Below, in pieces: positions 45,430 through 54,074 of a DNA stretch of 64,000 nt. The stretch is from contig CAWIED010000001.1 in NCBI GenBank assembly GCA_963835085.1, positions 2,790,001 to 2,854,000 on the forward strand, written 5' to 3'. The position numbers were made by a program, and so were the translations under genes. The stretch is from JBDIAG01 sp963835085 (GTDB lineage: Bacteria > Actinomycetota > Actinomycetes > Actinomycetales > CAWJMD01). Each line of letters starts with the position of its first letter. Position 1 is the stretch's first letter. The notes under the pieces are model-generated. The model worked only from the letters and a program-made list of their open reading frames with translations, made no database searches and was not told where the DNA came from.

Positions 45430-46326
45430 TCAGTTCGGGTCGAGCCGGGCTCGGCGGCGAACAGCAGGCGCGCGGGCGCCCTTGATGGACGACACCATGT
45501 CGAGCACCCGGCGAGTGGCACGCACATCGTGAGTACGGAACACGCTCACGCCGAGCCACGCCGCGATCGCCGTAGCCGCCAACGAGCCTTCCAGCCGCTC
45601 GTCCACGGGCAGGTCGAGCGTCTCGCCCACGAAGTCTTTGCGCGAAATTGCTTGCAGCACAGGGTATCCCAGCTCAACTATCGCAGCACTGTGTCGCAGT
45701 AGAGCCAACGAATGGTCGGTGTTCTTGCCGAAGTCGAGAGTGGGGTCGAGGAGGATCCGCTCAGCCGGCACCCCAGCCGCCTCGGCCCGGGCGGCACCTG
45801 CGGCCAATTCGGCGCACACTGCCGTGACGATGCCGTCGGGCTCCGGCGGGTAGGTCGGATTCACCGGATCGGTGCGCGGCGGCAGGCCCCCGGTGTGCGA
45901 ACACACATAGCCCGCCTTCACTTCGGCCGCCACATGCACGAGATCGCGGTCGTGGCCTGCCCAGGTGTCATTCACGAGATCGACCGCAGCCCAGCGCAAC
46001 CGGTCGATCACCTCGGCCCGCCAGGTATCGATGCTGAGGACGAGGTCGGGATAGCGCAGTCGCAACTGCTCGATGAAGGGCGCGAGCACGTCGTACTCCT
46101 GCACGGCGCTCACCGCCGGCCCCTCGGCTCCCGCCCGCACCGCCCCCACGTCGATGAGATCGGCACCGTCGTGGACGCAGGACGCGAGCGCCGTCAGTGC
46201 AGCCGGCAAGGACGCATACCGGTTGCCTGGGTAGAACGAGTCCGATGTGCGGTTGATGATCGCCATCACCGCCGGCTTGGCCTCGGAGAACTCCTGCTGT
46301 CCCAGTCGCAGCACGACGCTACTCAC
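45430..46326 (-). CDS. Dihydropteroate synthase-family protein, FolP2-like
   Basis: 298 aa TIM barrel. MAIINRTSDSFY (NRTxDSF instead of the canonical NVTPDSF), DLIDVGAVRAGAEG, LSIDTWRAEV, LVNDTWAG, ILLDPTLDFGKN and QAISRKDFVGE match the actinobacterial FolP2 branch. As I recall, mycobacterial FolP2 fails to replace the true dihydropteroate synthase, so this may not be the folate enzyme. The start is GTG 46326, overlapping the GpgS-like gene by 8 bp; this gene order (GpgS then FolP2) is the one I recall from mycobacteria (Rv1208-Rv1207). Confidence 0.87.
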   Translation of the reverse strand: MSSVVLRLGQQEFSEAKPAVMAIINRTSDSFYPGNRYASLPAALTALASCVHDGADLIDVGAVRAGAEGPAVSAVQEYDVLAPFIEQLRLRYPDLVLSIDTWRAEVIDRLRWAAVDLVNDTWAGHDRDLVHVAAEVKAGYVCSHTGGLPPRTDPVNPTYPPEPDGIVTAVCAELAAGAARAEAAGVPAERILLDPTLDFGKNTDHSLALLRHSAAIVELGYPVLQAISRKDFVGETLDLPVDERLEGSLAATAIAAWLGVSVFRTHDVRATRRVLDMVSSIKGARAPAVRRRARLDPN

Positions 46327-47236
46327 CGTGCCGCTGCAGCGACCCGGGCGACGCGCTGTCGGCGCGCAGAGCGTTCGCCCGGGCGACCACCGCGTCCCGG
46401 TAGCCCGCCAGCGCGGCGGTGGGCGGACACTCGTCCACGCGGATGGTCGATGGCCCCAACGTGACAGGTTCTTCCGAGACGGGAAGCCGCTGTGGCAGAC
46501 GGCGTTCGAGCACGACATGCAGTTGGGTTGCGTCGTGCTGGGTGGCCGCCGGACGGCCGGGGCACGCAGTTGCCGGCGAGCCTTCGCCGATGGGCACCTC
46601 GACGATCGAGTCTGAGCCGTACATGAGGTCGGTATCGAGCAGCACGGCCACTTCTGCCCCCACTCCAACCGGAATCGGCAGCATCTCCAGATGCTCGCGC
46701 CGGACGGCCCACAGCGCCGGCCGCGGATCTGCCAGCCACGCCAGGTGGGGGTGGTGGATCGCCAGCGATGGCGCCAACACGAGATCGGTCAAGGCGTCGC
46801 AGGGCAGTTCGCCGTCCGGTGCCGCGGCAGTGGTGGCGCCTCGGCGAGGCGCTCCCCCCAGGGCCAGTTGGACGTCAGGCGACGTCAACCGCTCCGCCAG
46901 CGCAGCAGCCTCGGCCACGTCGGGCAGGCCACTCCGGTCGACGTCGACGACGACGAGAATCTCCGAGCCGGTCGTCTGCAACGCGACCCACAGCGCCGCG
47001 CCGAGCCCAGCACCCGGGCCTAGCTCGGGATGGGTCTGGCTCGCGGCGACAACGCCGTCGGCGACCGGTAGGTCGGCGCTCGAGATCACCACGACCTCGC
47101 TCGGCAGCGCCGAAAGCGCTTCTTGGCCGGGGGCAGCGGTCGGGGAGTCGCTCTGCCGCGGCCACTCCTGCAGGCCGGCTCCGGGCCCACCGGTCAGCAG
47201 CGCGACGGCCCAGTGCGCAGCGGATCGAGCAGTCAC
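46319..47236 (-). CDS. Diverged glucosyl-3-phosphoglycerate synthase (GpgS)-like glycosyltransferase
   Basis: 305 aa from GTG 47236 (GGTAGGG eight bases upstream). Similarity to GpgS is clear in the second half: PALWAVRREHLEMLPIPVGVGAEVAVLLDTDLMYGSDSIVEVPIG. In the first half the GT-A fold is weak; a DXD-like VVVDVDR remains but the nucleotide-binding loop (VVLPALNEE) is not recognisable. GpgS makes the precursor of methylglucose lipopolysaccharide in mycobacteria. The link to folP2 supports common descent, while the missing loop suggests altered or lost activity. Confidence 0.6.
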   Translation of the reverse strand: MTARSAAHWAVALLTGGPGAGLQEWPRQSDSPTAAPGQEALSALPSEVVVISSADLPVADGVVAASQTHPELGPGAGLGAALWVALQTTGSEILVVVDVDRSGLPDVAEAAALAERLTSPDVQLALGGAPRRGATTAAAPDGELPCDALTDLVLAPSLAIHHPHLAWLADPRPALWAVRREHLEMLPIPVGVGAEVAVLLDTDLMYGSDSIVEVPIGEGSPATACPGRPAATQHDATQLHVVLERRLPQRLPVSEEPVTLGPSTIRVDECPPTAALAGYRDAVVARANALRADSASPGSLQRHGE

Positions 47237-47416
47237 GAACGGCACCCTACCGGTGGGCAACTGAAGGCTTGAGGAGCAGTGGTTGCGACGACGGGCCCAC
47301 ACCCAACGAGCTCCGGTGCCGGGCTCCGGCCGCTGCCCAAGGGCGAGCACGGAAACTAGCGCAAATTTCCTGGCGCACCCTCATCACGCGCGGATGGACC
47401 CCCGGGCGACTACCTA

Positions 47417-48052
47417 TCAGTACCAGTTGTACGACTGGCTGTGGCTCCAGGCCTGGCACGGAGTGCCGTAGGTGTTGGAGATGTACATCAGGCCCCAACG
47501 AATCTGCGTCGCCGGGTTGGTCTGCCAGTCGGCCCCTGCGATCGCCATCTTGTTGCCAGGCAGCGACTGCGGGATGCCGTAGGCCGACGACGACGGGTTG
47601 TCGGCCGTGTAGGTCCAGTTGCTCTCCTTTGTCCACAGCTTGTCGAGGCAGCTGAACTGATCGTTGCCCCAACCGTGCTGGGCGACGAGCTGCTGGCCGA
47701 CGGCCCGTGGGTTGGCGACGGCATTGGCCAATGCGGCCTGGGCTGCGGCGGCCGCTGCTGCGGCGGCCTGCCGTTGGGCTTCGGCTTCGGCCGCCTGCTG
47801 CGCACTCCACCGGATCATCGCCTTGGTGGCCTCGCGGTCTTTGGTGTTGGCCTGAGCCTGAGCCTCGACCGCCGCCGACTGTGCGGGCGACAGGACAGCG
47901 GGAAGAACCGCTGCCCGGGCAGGGGCGGGTGAACTCCATTGGCTGGCGACCGCCACACCCGCTCCGAGAAGCGTGAGACCGACGGTGGCAAGCACAGAAC
48001 TATTACGCGGCGCGAGCGGCACAACAAACCCTTCGACGATTGACAGGTCCAT
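47417..48052 (-). CDS. Secreted lytic transglycosylase-like protein (Apf/Rpf-type domain)
   Basis: 211 aa. An N-terminal signal or anchor helix (SSVLATVGLTLLGAGVAVAS), an Ala/Gln/Glu-rich coiled coil (about 55-112) and a compact C-terminal transglycosylase-like domain beginning WGNDQFSCLDKLWTKESNW (catalytic-type Glu) with SSAYGIPQSLPG and WGLMYISNTYGTP. Such proteins cut peptidoglycan or act as aggregation or resuscitation factors. It is probably secreted by Sec. I looked for a ydaO riboswitch upstream and saw none. Confidence 0.88.
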   Translation of the reverse strand: MDLSIVEGFVVPLAPRNSSVLATVGLTLLGAGVAVASQWSSPAPARAAVLPAVLSPAQSAAVEAQAQANTKDREATKAMIRWSAQQAAEAEAQRQAAAAAAAAAQAALANAVANPRAVGQQLVAQHGWGNDQFSCLDKLWTKESNWTYTADNPSSSAYGIPQSLPGNKMAIAGADWQTNPATQIRWGLMYISNTYGTPCQAWSHSQSYNWY

Positions 48053-48202
48053 CGCCCGGCGCCCCGGCGTCCATCACGATGCGTTACACACTCTGCCTTT
48101 TGACACGCCGTCGTGTCTAATTCGTGACCTGGAACGTGTTTGCCTTCACATTCCAGCCCAGGCGCACCTCACGCGGGCGACGCGGGCCACGTCTACCGTG
48201 TT

Positions 48203-48730
48203 ATGACGGCTCTCATGACTCCCGCGGGCACGCTCGCCCACTCGTTCGCACCGACCCCCGTCGGGGCGCTCCAGCTCGTAGCGAGCGACGACGCCCTGGT
48301 CGCCCTCTACTTTCCGCGGCACCAGCGCCAACCTCCGGTGGAACGCCTCGGACGAGCGGTCGAGACGTCTCAGCACCCGATTCTGCAGACCACGGCACGG
48401 CAGCTGGCCGAGTACTTCAGAGCCGAGCGCACGGTGTTCGACGTGCCCCTGGCTCCGCGCGGTAACGACTTTCAGCACCAGGTGTGGGCTGTGCTGCGCA
48501 CGATCGGCTACGGCCAGACCACGACCTACGGCGCCATTGCGGAACGACTCGGCCAGCCCGGAGCCGCACAGGCCGTGGGAACCGCCAACGCACGCAATCC
48601 CATCAGCATCATCGTTCCGTGTCACCGGGTGATCGGCAGCGATGGCACCCTGACCGGCTACGCCGGCGGCCTGGAGCGCAAGCAGTTCCTGCTCGAACTC
48701 GAGGGCGCTATCGACGCCCGCCTGTTCTGA
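48203..48730 (+). CDS. ogt: Methylated-DNA--[protein]-cysteine S-methyltransferase (Ogt)
   Basis: 175 aa. The active-site motif IIVPCHRVIG with the methyl-accepting Cys, FQHQVWAVLRTIGYGQTTTYGAIAERLG (helix-turn-helix DNA-binding) and the N-terminal domain are all present. It repairs O6-alkylguanine in a single turnover. Two ATGs (48203 and 48215) are possible; neither has a clear ribosome-binding site. It diverges from the transglycosylase gene across 150 bp. Confidence 0.94.
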   Translation: MTALMTPAGTLAHSFAPTPVGALQLVASDDALVALYFPRHQRQPPVERLGRAVETSQHPILQTTARQLAEYFRAERTVFDVPLAPRGNDFQHQVWAVLRTIGYGQTTTYGAIAERLGQPGAAQAVGTANARNPISIIVPCHRVIGSDGTLTGYAGGLERKQFLLELEGAIDARLF

Positions 48731-49159
48731 GGGTGCGCCGGACCTGATGGCTGTGACCGAGCCGAACGGCCGAACGGCCCGCCGTCCTGAACGCCTGTCG
48801 TCCTGAACAGCCCGTCGTCGCGGTGGCACCGAGTGCTATCGCCGACGGCTTGCGTCATCGGTCACACCGAAGCGCTACTCGACTGGTGGCGCCGCGGCCC
48901 ACCGATGGCTCCGCCGCGCTGACCGAGGCCATGGCGCCGACGACGACGTCACACGACCCCGGCCAGGTTGGCACGCGCACTTTCGCCAGCTCCCGGCCGA
49001 GAACCACGAATTCCCCTGGTTGCCAAGGTCTTTCGCCATACGAGATCGCAGGCCGAGGCCGCGGACCGCGTCACTCTCGCGCCGCCTACCGGGCCTGGGG
49101 CACCGAGCAGGTACGAACCATGCGCATGCGGACGGCTATCGACGTCACCGGTCAGCCTG
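48731..49159. other. Intergenic stretch between ogt and the TetR gene
   Basis: About 430 bp without a supportable gene; readings in all frames are Arg/Pro-rich and show no family features. At its right edge lie the tetR operator and promoter (listed separately). I see no RNA gene or terminator of note. Confidence 0.4.
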
Positions 49160-49181
49160 AATCTTGACAATCGTCAAGATT
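49160..49181 (+). promoter_or_regulatory. Inverted repeat, likely TetR operator
   Basis: AATCTTGAC, four bases, GTCAAGATT: perfect 9-bp arms, 22 bp in total, about 55 bp upstream of the tetR start. This size and symmetry fit a TetR dimer site for autoregulation. Confidence 0.65.
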
Positions 49182-49223
49182 TATAGGGAACTTTTCGCGC
49201 AGCGACAAATGCTCTTGACCACC

Positions 49224-49229
49224 TACACT
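49224..49229 (+). promoter_or_regulatory. -10 box of a leaderless tetR promoter
   Basis: TACACT fits TANNNT and ends six bases before the ATG at 49236. There is no Shine-Dalgarno sequence, so the mRNA probably begins at the start codon. Confidence 0.5.
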
Positions 49230-49235
49230 CTGGGC

Positions 49236-49880
49236 ATGGCCGCGGTTTCCCGAGGATTGCACATCGATCTGGAGAAGGTCGCCAGCAGACGCGCCGAATT
49301 GTCGGCTGCAGCGCTGGCCACGCTCTCCACTCGCGGCTATGCCAACACCAGTTTGCGTGACATCGCCGCGAACTCGGCCTATTCACACGGTATCTTTCAC
49401 TACTACTTCGACGGCAAAGACGACCTCATCACCGAGTGCGTGCGCGCCTACAAGAGCGAATGCGTGCGCGGGTACGACGAGTTGATCGACAGCTCCCGCA
49501 CCGCCACCGAGCTTCGCGAGCGGTTTTCCACTCAACTCGCCAAAACCCTCGTCGACCACCTGGGCCCGCACCGGATCTGGTACGACCTACGCACCCAGAC
49601 CCTGTTCCAGGATTCCTTCCAGTCTGACGTCGAGGGCATCGACACTCTGCTCAAAGACATGATCTGGCGGGTGGTCACTCGCTACGCCGAACTGCTCGGC
49701 GGGCACCCCATTCTTGACGCCGTGGGTTCGTACGCGATCTTCGACGGGCTGTTCGAGCGCGCCGTGCTCGATGTGAGCAAGGGTGACACCACAGGAGCCG
49801 ACCGGCTCACCGAGCGGGCTGCCATCGTGCTCGATCAGTGTGTCTCGGCACCTTCCGGTGGCGGCCCCGCCGACAGCTGA
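49236..49880 (+). CDS. TetR-family transcriptional regulator
   Basis: 214 aa. The DNA-binding domain (AALATLSTRGYANTSLRDIAANSAYSHGIFHYYFDGKDDLI) occupies residues about 25-66, followed by a ligand domain of nine helices. A BetI-like C-terminal region is possible. The start at 49236 is chosen from the leaderless -10 box; upstream in-frame residues from 49164 are not typical of the family. It is convergent with an alpha/beta hydrolase gene, so its target is probably itself and an unlinked gene. Confidence 0.9.
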   Translation: MAAVSRGLHIDLEKVASRRAELSAAALATLSTRGYANTSLRDIAANSAYSHGIFHYYFDGKDDLITECVRAYKSECVRGYDELIDSSRTATELRERFSTQLAKTLVDHLGPHRIWYDLRTQTLFQDSFQSDVEGIDTLLKDMIWRVVTRYAELLGGHPILDAVGSYAIFDGLFERAVLDVSKGDTTGADRLTERAAIVLDQCVSAPSGGGPADS

Positions 49881-50049
49881 CCTGCGCTTCTCGCAGATCT
49901 CCAGTCGGGATCGAGTGCGCACCAACGAGCTGCAGGGCAGGTTCCCGTCTCACACGGGACAGCGCACAGCAACCCGCCTCCACTGAAGACTCGTGCCATA
50001 GGTCGACGGGACGGGCCGGCGACCGTAGGCCGGCCCACCCGATTCCGCC

Positions 50050-51150
50050 CTACGTGCCGGCGCCCCGAATGTGGCTGACCACGGCTGAACGCACGTCATC
50101 CTCGGCTTCAAGGTGCGGTGAATGCCCCACGCCGGGCAGCGCGAGCTCGCGGTAGCTGCCGCCCTCCTGCTGGTACCGCTCCAGCACGGCTCGCGTCTGG
50201 GCGATCATGGGCTGCGGCGGGATCACCTGTGCCCCAGGCCATCCGGGCACATAGCCCAGGGAGCCGAGGGTGGCCAGATCGAGGAAGGACGTATCGGAGA
50301 CGATGAGGTCGCGATCTCCGCGAATCCACAGGATGGGCGGCTTGGGATCTGCCTCGACAATGCCGTCGAGCCGGCAGAACGTGGGCGCCATAGCGTTGAG
50401 GACGCCCCGCGGGCCCGGCGCCGAGCCAGGCCAGTTGATGGATGGCACCGAGTCGCCCGGGTAGTTGTCCACACCCGTCGCGGTGGTGAGCAGCGACGCG
50501 ACCCAGAGGTCTTCGTCGGGCCACGCCTGCGGCCGGGGAGCGACGTAGAAGCCCCGAACGGTCGCCCGGGGCGAGGCCTGCTCGGGGACGCCGTCGGCCT
50601 GCGCGCCGTCGCCGTTGCGGTTGGCGATGAGCTCCACGAACCGGGGATTGGCGCCACCGGCACCGGCACCGGCGCCATCGGGGAAGCAGAGCTCACCGTC
50701 GGGCCCCTTGGTGCCGCCGAAGCCGAACGGCGAGACGGGAGCCTGCAAGGTCGCCGACGAGACCCGTCGCGGCGCATCGATGATCATCTGCTGCACCACG
50801 CCGCCGCCCATCGACCAGCCGTAGAGGTCTACCGTGTCGAGCCCGAGCGCATCGCAGGTGGCCCACACGTCGTCGGCGAAATCGCGCAGGCCGCGGGTGG
50901 CGTCCACCGGTTTGGTCTCGGTGTCACCAAAACCACGAAGGTCAATGGCGATCGGACGGATATCGGCGGGCAGCGCCAACATGAAGCGTGAATAGTAGAG
51001 CGCCGACGAACAGTTGCCATGAATCAGGACGAGTGGGCGGCCACCCGATTGGGGTTGGCCCGTGTCGTCGAGGCGTTGAATGGTATTCACCCTCAGGCGG
51101 CTCGTGTCGACACTCACGTCGACAAGGCCGGGCAGGAGTGGCACTGGCAT
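50050..51150 (-). CDS. Alpha/beta hydrolase
   Basis: 366 aa. The oxyanion region VLIHGNCSSALYY, nucleophile elbow GWSMGG (Ser), acid loop near WIRGDRDLIVSD (Asp) and catalytic His in GVGHSPHLE make a complete triad. Between residues about 150 and 240 a cap region is rich in Gly, Ala and Pro. Not secreted. It begins 3 bp after the phoH-like stop, so the two genes are in one operon. The substrate is unknown. Confidence 0.87.
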   Translation of the reverse strand: MPVPLLPGLVDVSVDTSRLRVNTIQRLDDTGQPQSGGRPLVLIHGNCSSALYYSRFMLALPADIRPIAIDLRGFGDTETKPVDATRGLRDFADDVWATCDALGLDTVDLYGWSMGGGVVQQMIIDAPRRVSSATLQAPVSPFGFGGTKGPDGELCFPDGAGAGAGGANPRFVELIANRNGDGAQADGVPEQASPRATVRGFYVAPRPQAWPDEDLWVASLLTTATGVDNYPGDSVPSINWPGSAPGPRGVLNAMAPTFCRLDGIVEADPKPPILWIRGDRDLIVSDTSFLDLATLGSLGYVPGWPGAQVIPPQPMIAQTRAVLERYQQEGGSYRELALPGVGHSPHLEAEDDVRSAVVSHIRGAGT

Positions 51151-51153
51151 AAC

Positions 51154-52446
51154 TCAAACACCTTCCAGCAGGTCGGTGACAAGGGCCGCAACGGGCGACC
51201 GCTCCGATCTGGTGAGCGTAACGTGCGCGAAAAGCGGGTGCCCCTTGAGCTTCTCGATCACGGCGGCCACTCCGTCGTGCCGGCCCACTCGGAGGTTGTC
51301 GCGCTGGGCCACATCGTGGGTGAGCACCACCCGCGAGCTCTGTCCGATGCGCGAGAGCACCGTGAGCAGCACGTTGCGTTCCAGCGACTGGGCCTCGTCG
51401 ACCACCACGAACGAGTCGTGCAGCGACCGCCCGCGAATGTGGGTGAGGGGCAGCACCTCCAGCAGACCGCGATCGAGAACCTCGTCCACCACCTCCTGAC
51501 TCACCAGCGCACCGAGGGTGTCGAACACCGCCTGGGCCCAGGGGTTCATCTTCTCCGACTCGCTGCCGGGCAGATAGCCCAGCTCCTGGCCGCCTACGGC
51601 GAACAGCGGCCGGAACACGACCACTTTGCGGTGCTGTCGGCGTTCCATCACGGCTTCGAGACCAGCACACAGCGCCAGGGCCGACTTGCCGGTGCCGGCC
51701 CGGCCGCCGAGCGAGACGATGCCGATCTCAGGATCGAGCAGCAGATCGATGGCGATGCGCTGCTCGGCGCTGCGGCCGTGTACGCCGAAGACGTCACGAT
51801 CGCCACGCACCAGCTTGACCCGCTTGTCAGGAGTCACCCGGCCCAGGGCCGAGCCGCGCGGCGAGAGCAGCACAAGGCCGGTGTGACAGGGCAGTTCCGC
51901 AGCCTCAGCCAGATCGACGACGTGGTTCTCGTAGAGACCGCTCACGACGACTTCATCGACGGCCAACTCGAGCAGGCCCGTCCAGCCAGAGTCGGGCGCC
52001 TGCTCGGCGCGGTACTCCTCCACTCCGAGGCCCACCGCCGAAGCCTTGACCCGCATAGGCAGGTCTTTGCTGACCACGATGACGTCCCGGCCCTCGTCGG
52101 CCAGGTTCTTGGCGACGGCGAGGATGCGGGAGTCGTTGTCCCCCAAACGAAAACCGGCGGGCAATGCCGCCGGATCGGTGTGGTTGAGCTCGACGCGCAA
52201 GGTTCCGCCGCTGTCGCCGACGGGCACTGCCGCGTCGAGCCGGCCATGTTCGACGCGCAGATCGTCGAGCAGACGCAGCGCCGATCGCGCGAAGTAACCG
52301 AGTTCTGGATGATGCCGCTTGGCCTCCAGCTCGGTGATCACCACAAGCGGCAGAACGACCTCATGCTCGGCGAAGCGGGTCAATGCTCGAGGGTCTGCCA
52401 GCAACACAGAGGTATCGAGGACGAAGGTGCGCTGCACGGGTTTCAT
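51154..52446 (-). CDS. PIN-PhoH family ATPase/ribonuclease
   Basis: 430 aa. An N-terminal PIN nuclease domain ([56 protein letters not shown]) is fused to a PhoH ATPase domain with Walker [11 protein letters not shown], Walker [11 protein letters not shown] and [18 protein letters not shown]-PhoH proteins act as RNA helicase-ribonucleases. The ATG at 52446 follows GGGAGAAG; a longer in-frame reading to 53007 is rejected because it crosses the lrp gene. Confidence 0.94.
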   Translation of the reverse strand: MKPVQRTFVLDTSVLLADPRALTRFAEHEVVLPLVVITELEAKRHHPELGYFARSALRLLDDLRVEHGRLDAAVPVGDSGGTLRVELNHTDPAALPAGFRLGDNDSRILAVAKNLADEGRDVIVVSKDLPMRVKASAVGLGVEEYRAEQAPDSGWTGLLELAVDEVVVSGLYENHVVDLAEAAELPCHTGLVLLSPRGSALGRVTPDKRVKLVRGDRDVFGVHGRSAEQRIAIDLLLDPEIGIVSLGGRAGTGKSALALCAGLEAVMERRQHRKVVVFRPLFAVGGQELGYLPGSESEKMNPWAQAVFDTLGALVSQEVVDEVLDRGLLEVLPLTHIRGRSLHDSFVVVDEAQSLERNVLLTVLSRIGQSSRVVLTHDVAQRDNLRVGRHDGVAAVIEKLKGHPLFAHVTLTRSERSPVAALVTDLLEGV

Positions 52447-52663
52447 GGGCACGGCTTCTCCCTGCCGGGCGCCAGCGCACCCGGTTGGTCGGGTACTCAT
52501 CGGACGGGCTCGGCGGGCGCCGGGCCCTGCCTCGAAACTAACCCGCGGTGCCCGCGCACGGCGGCCAACCACGCCGGGTTGTACCCGTTCGGGTGAGATT
52601 CTCCGCCCACATTCGCAGGCGAGGCCGACCCAACGAGGGCTGCTGCGGAAGACATTCCCCCGG

Positions 52664-53128
52664 TCATACCTCGTCACTCCCCGGGGCGACGGCGTTCTGC
52701 GCCCGGGCGATGAGCCGCGACAAGACGATTTCTGTTTCGGTCCGCTCGACGTCCGCGCCAGCTCGGATGACCTGCAAGACCCGTTCGAGGTGCTCGATGT
52801 CTCGGGCGAGAACCTGCACCAGCGCGTCGCTCCGGCCAGAGACGGTGCAGGCCCCGACCACCTCGGGGATCTGTTCCAAGTGGGCACGCAAGGTGGTGGG
52901 TGAGACATTCCCACGGCAGAAAACCTCGACGAAGGCCTCAGTTTGCCATCCCATCGCACGAGGGTCGATGACGGCGGCGAACCCGCGGATGGCGCCCCGT
53001 TCAACAAGCCGGTCGACTCTGCGCTTGGCCGCCGATGTCGACAAGTTCACCGCGGCGCCAATGTCAGCAAAGGAGGCACGTCCGTGCTTCATGACGTGCC
53101 GAAGGACTGCACCGTCGATCTCATCCAT
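52664..53128 (-). CDS. Lrp/AsnC-family transcriptional regulator
   Basis: 154 aa. Winged helix-turn-helix ([41 protein letters not shown]) and the C-terminal RAM ligand domain. It diverges from ddaH, rocD, the permease and the binding protein; amino-acid catabolic clusters of this kind are commonly induced through Lrp with arginine or ornithine. The order ddaH beside lrp matches the arrangement I recall from Mycobacterium tuberculosis Rv2323c-Rv2324. Start at ATG 53128. Confidence 0.92.
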   Translation of the reverse strand: MDEIDGAVLRHVMKHGRASFADIGAAVNLSTSAAKRRVDRLVERGAIRGFAAVIDPRAMGWQTEAFVEVFCRGNVSPTTLRAHLEQIPEVVGACTVSGRSDALVQVLARDIEHLERVLQVIRAGADVERTETEIVLSRLIARAQNAVAPGSDEV

Positions 53129-53196
53129 ACGCGAAATTCTTGCAGCGTCCGCCGATATATGCAATGAATTACGCTCTGATGCGCAACATATGCACA

Positions 53197-53226
53197 TTGC
53201 TTGCGCCTGACCCGAGTCCCTAGTCT
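53197..53226 (+). promoter_or_regulatory. Promoter of ddaH, probably leaderless
   Basis: TTGCTT (53197-53202) and TAGTCT (53221-53226) are 18 bp apart, and the ATG at 53233 follows six bases later. The AT-rich segment just upstream (53150-53200), with GCAATG at 53161 and CATTGC at 53195, is where Lrp should bind. Confidence 0.55.
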
Positions 53227-53232
53227 CGGCAC

Positions 53233-54039
53233 ATGCATCGCTCGACCACCACCTGTCACTTCGTGATGTGTCCGCCGACCCAGTTCACCGTGCACTACGC
53301 CATCAATCCTTGGATGGACCCCAGCGTTGCCGTCGACCCCTCGCGGGCGATGGAGCAATGGCGCCGGCTGTACCAGACCTACCTCGACCTCGGCCATACC
53401 GTCGATGCCATCGATCCCGAACCGGGCCTGCCGGACATGGTGTTCGCCGCGAACGGCGCCCTCGTGATCGGTGGTCGTGCACTCCTTGCCAGGTTCGCTT
53501 ACCCGCAGCGCGGGGACGAGGCGCAGGCACACGCGCGGTTCTTGAAATCCTCGGGCCTGGACGTCCATCAGCCCGTGGCCCGGAACGAGGGCGAAGGCGA
53601 CTTCCTGGTGGTCGGGAAGCTGGTTCTGGCCGGAACCGGCCCACGGACTGAGCAAGCAGCCCATGCCGAGGTCGCCGCCGTCTTCGGGCGGGAAGTCCTG
53701 TCGCTGGAGTTGGTGAATCCGCGGTTCTATCACCTCGACACCTGCCTCGGCGTTCTTGATGACGAGACGATCGCCTACTACCCGCCCGCTTTCAGCGCCG
53801 CTAGCCGTGCCGCACTGGAACGGCGGTTTCCCAACGCTGTCATCGCCGAGGAAGCGGACGCGAACGCCCTCGGGTTGAATTTCGTGTCCGATGGCCGCCA
53901 CGTGGTCATGGCCGACCGGGCGAGCGGCCTCGCGGGACAACTGTCCGCGCGCGGCTATGTGCCGGTGCCGCTTGACCTATCCGAGCTCCTCAAGGCGGGC
54001 GGCAACGTCAAGTGCTGCACCTTGGAACGCTATCCGTGA
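53233..54039 (+). CDS. ddaH: Dimethylarginine dimethylaminohydrolase-like amidinohydrolase
   Basis: 268 aa, amidinotransferase fold. MCPPTQFTVHYAINPWMD and PDMVFAANGALVIGG near the N-terminus, the catalytic His in RFYHLDTCLGVL and the nucleophilic Cys in GGNVKCCTLE are visible. DDAHs split methylarginines to citrulline and methylamines; relatives use arginine or other guanidino compounds. It starts the roc-type operon, 35 bp before rocD, so it may feed arginine or a derivative to ornithine breakdown. Enzyme specificity is uncertain. Confidence 0.87.
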   Translation: MHRSTTTCHFVMCPPTQFTVHYAINPWMDPSVAVDPSRAMEQWRRLYQTYLDLGHTVDAIDPEPGLPDMVFAANGALVIGGRALLARFAYPQRGDEAQAHARFLKSSGLDVHQPVARNEGEGDFLVVGKLVLAGTGPRTEQAAHAEVAAVFGREVLSLELVNPRFYHLDTCLGVLDDETIAYYPPAFSAASRAALERRFPNAVIAEEADANALGLNFVSDGRHVVMADRASGLAGQLSARGYVPVPLDLSELLKAGGNVKCCTLERYP

Positions 54040-54074
54040 TGACCCAAGCCCATCTCCGAGCGAAGGAAGCGCGC

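Noticed and set aside
48053..48202. ydaO (c-di-AMP) riboswitch upstream of the transglycosylase-like gene
   Set aside because: Such riboswitches often precede actinobacterial cell-wall hydrolases, but I could not find the conserved core in this 150-bp gap.
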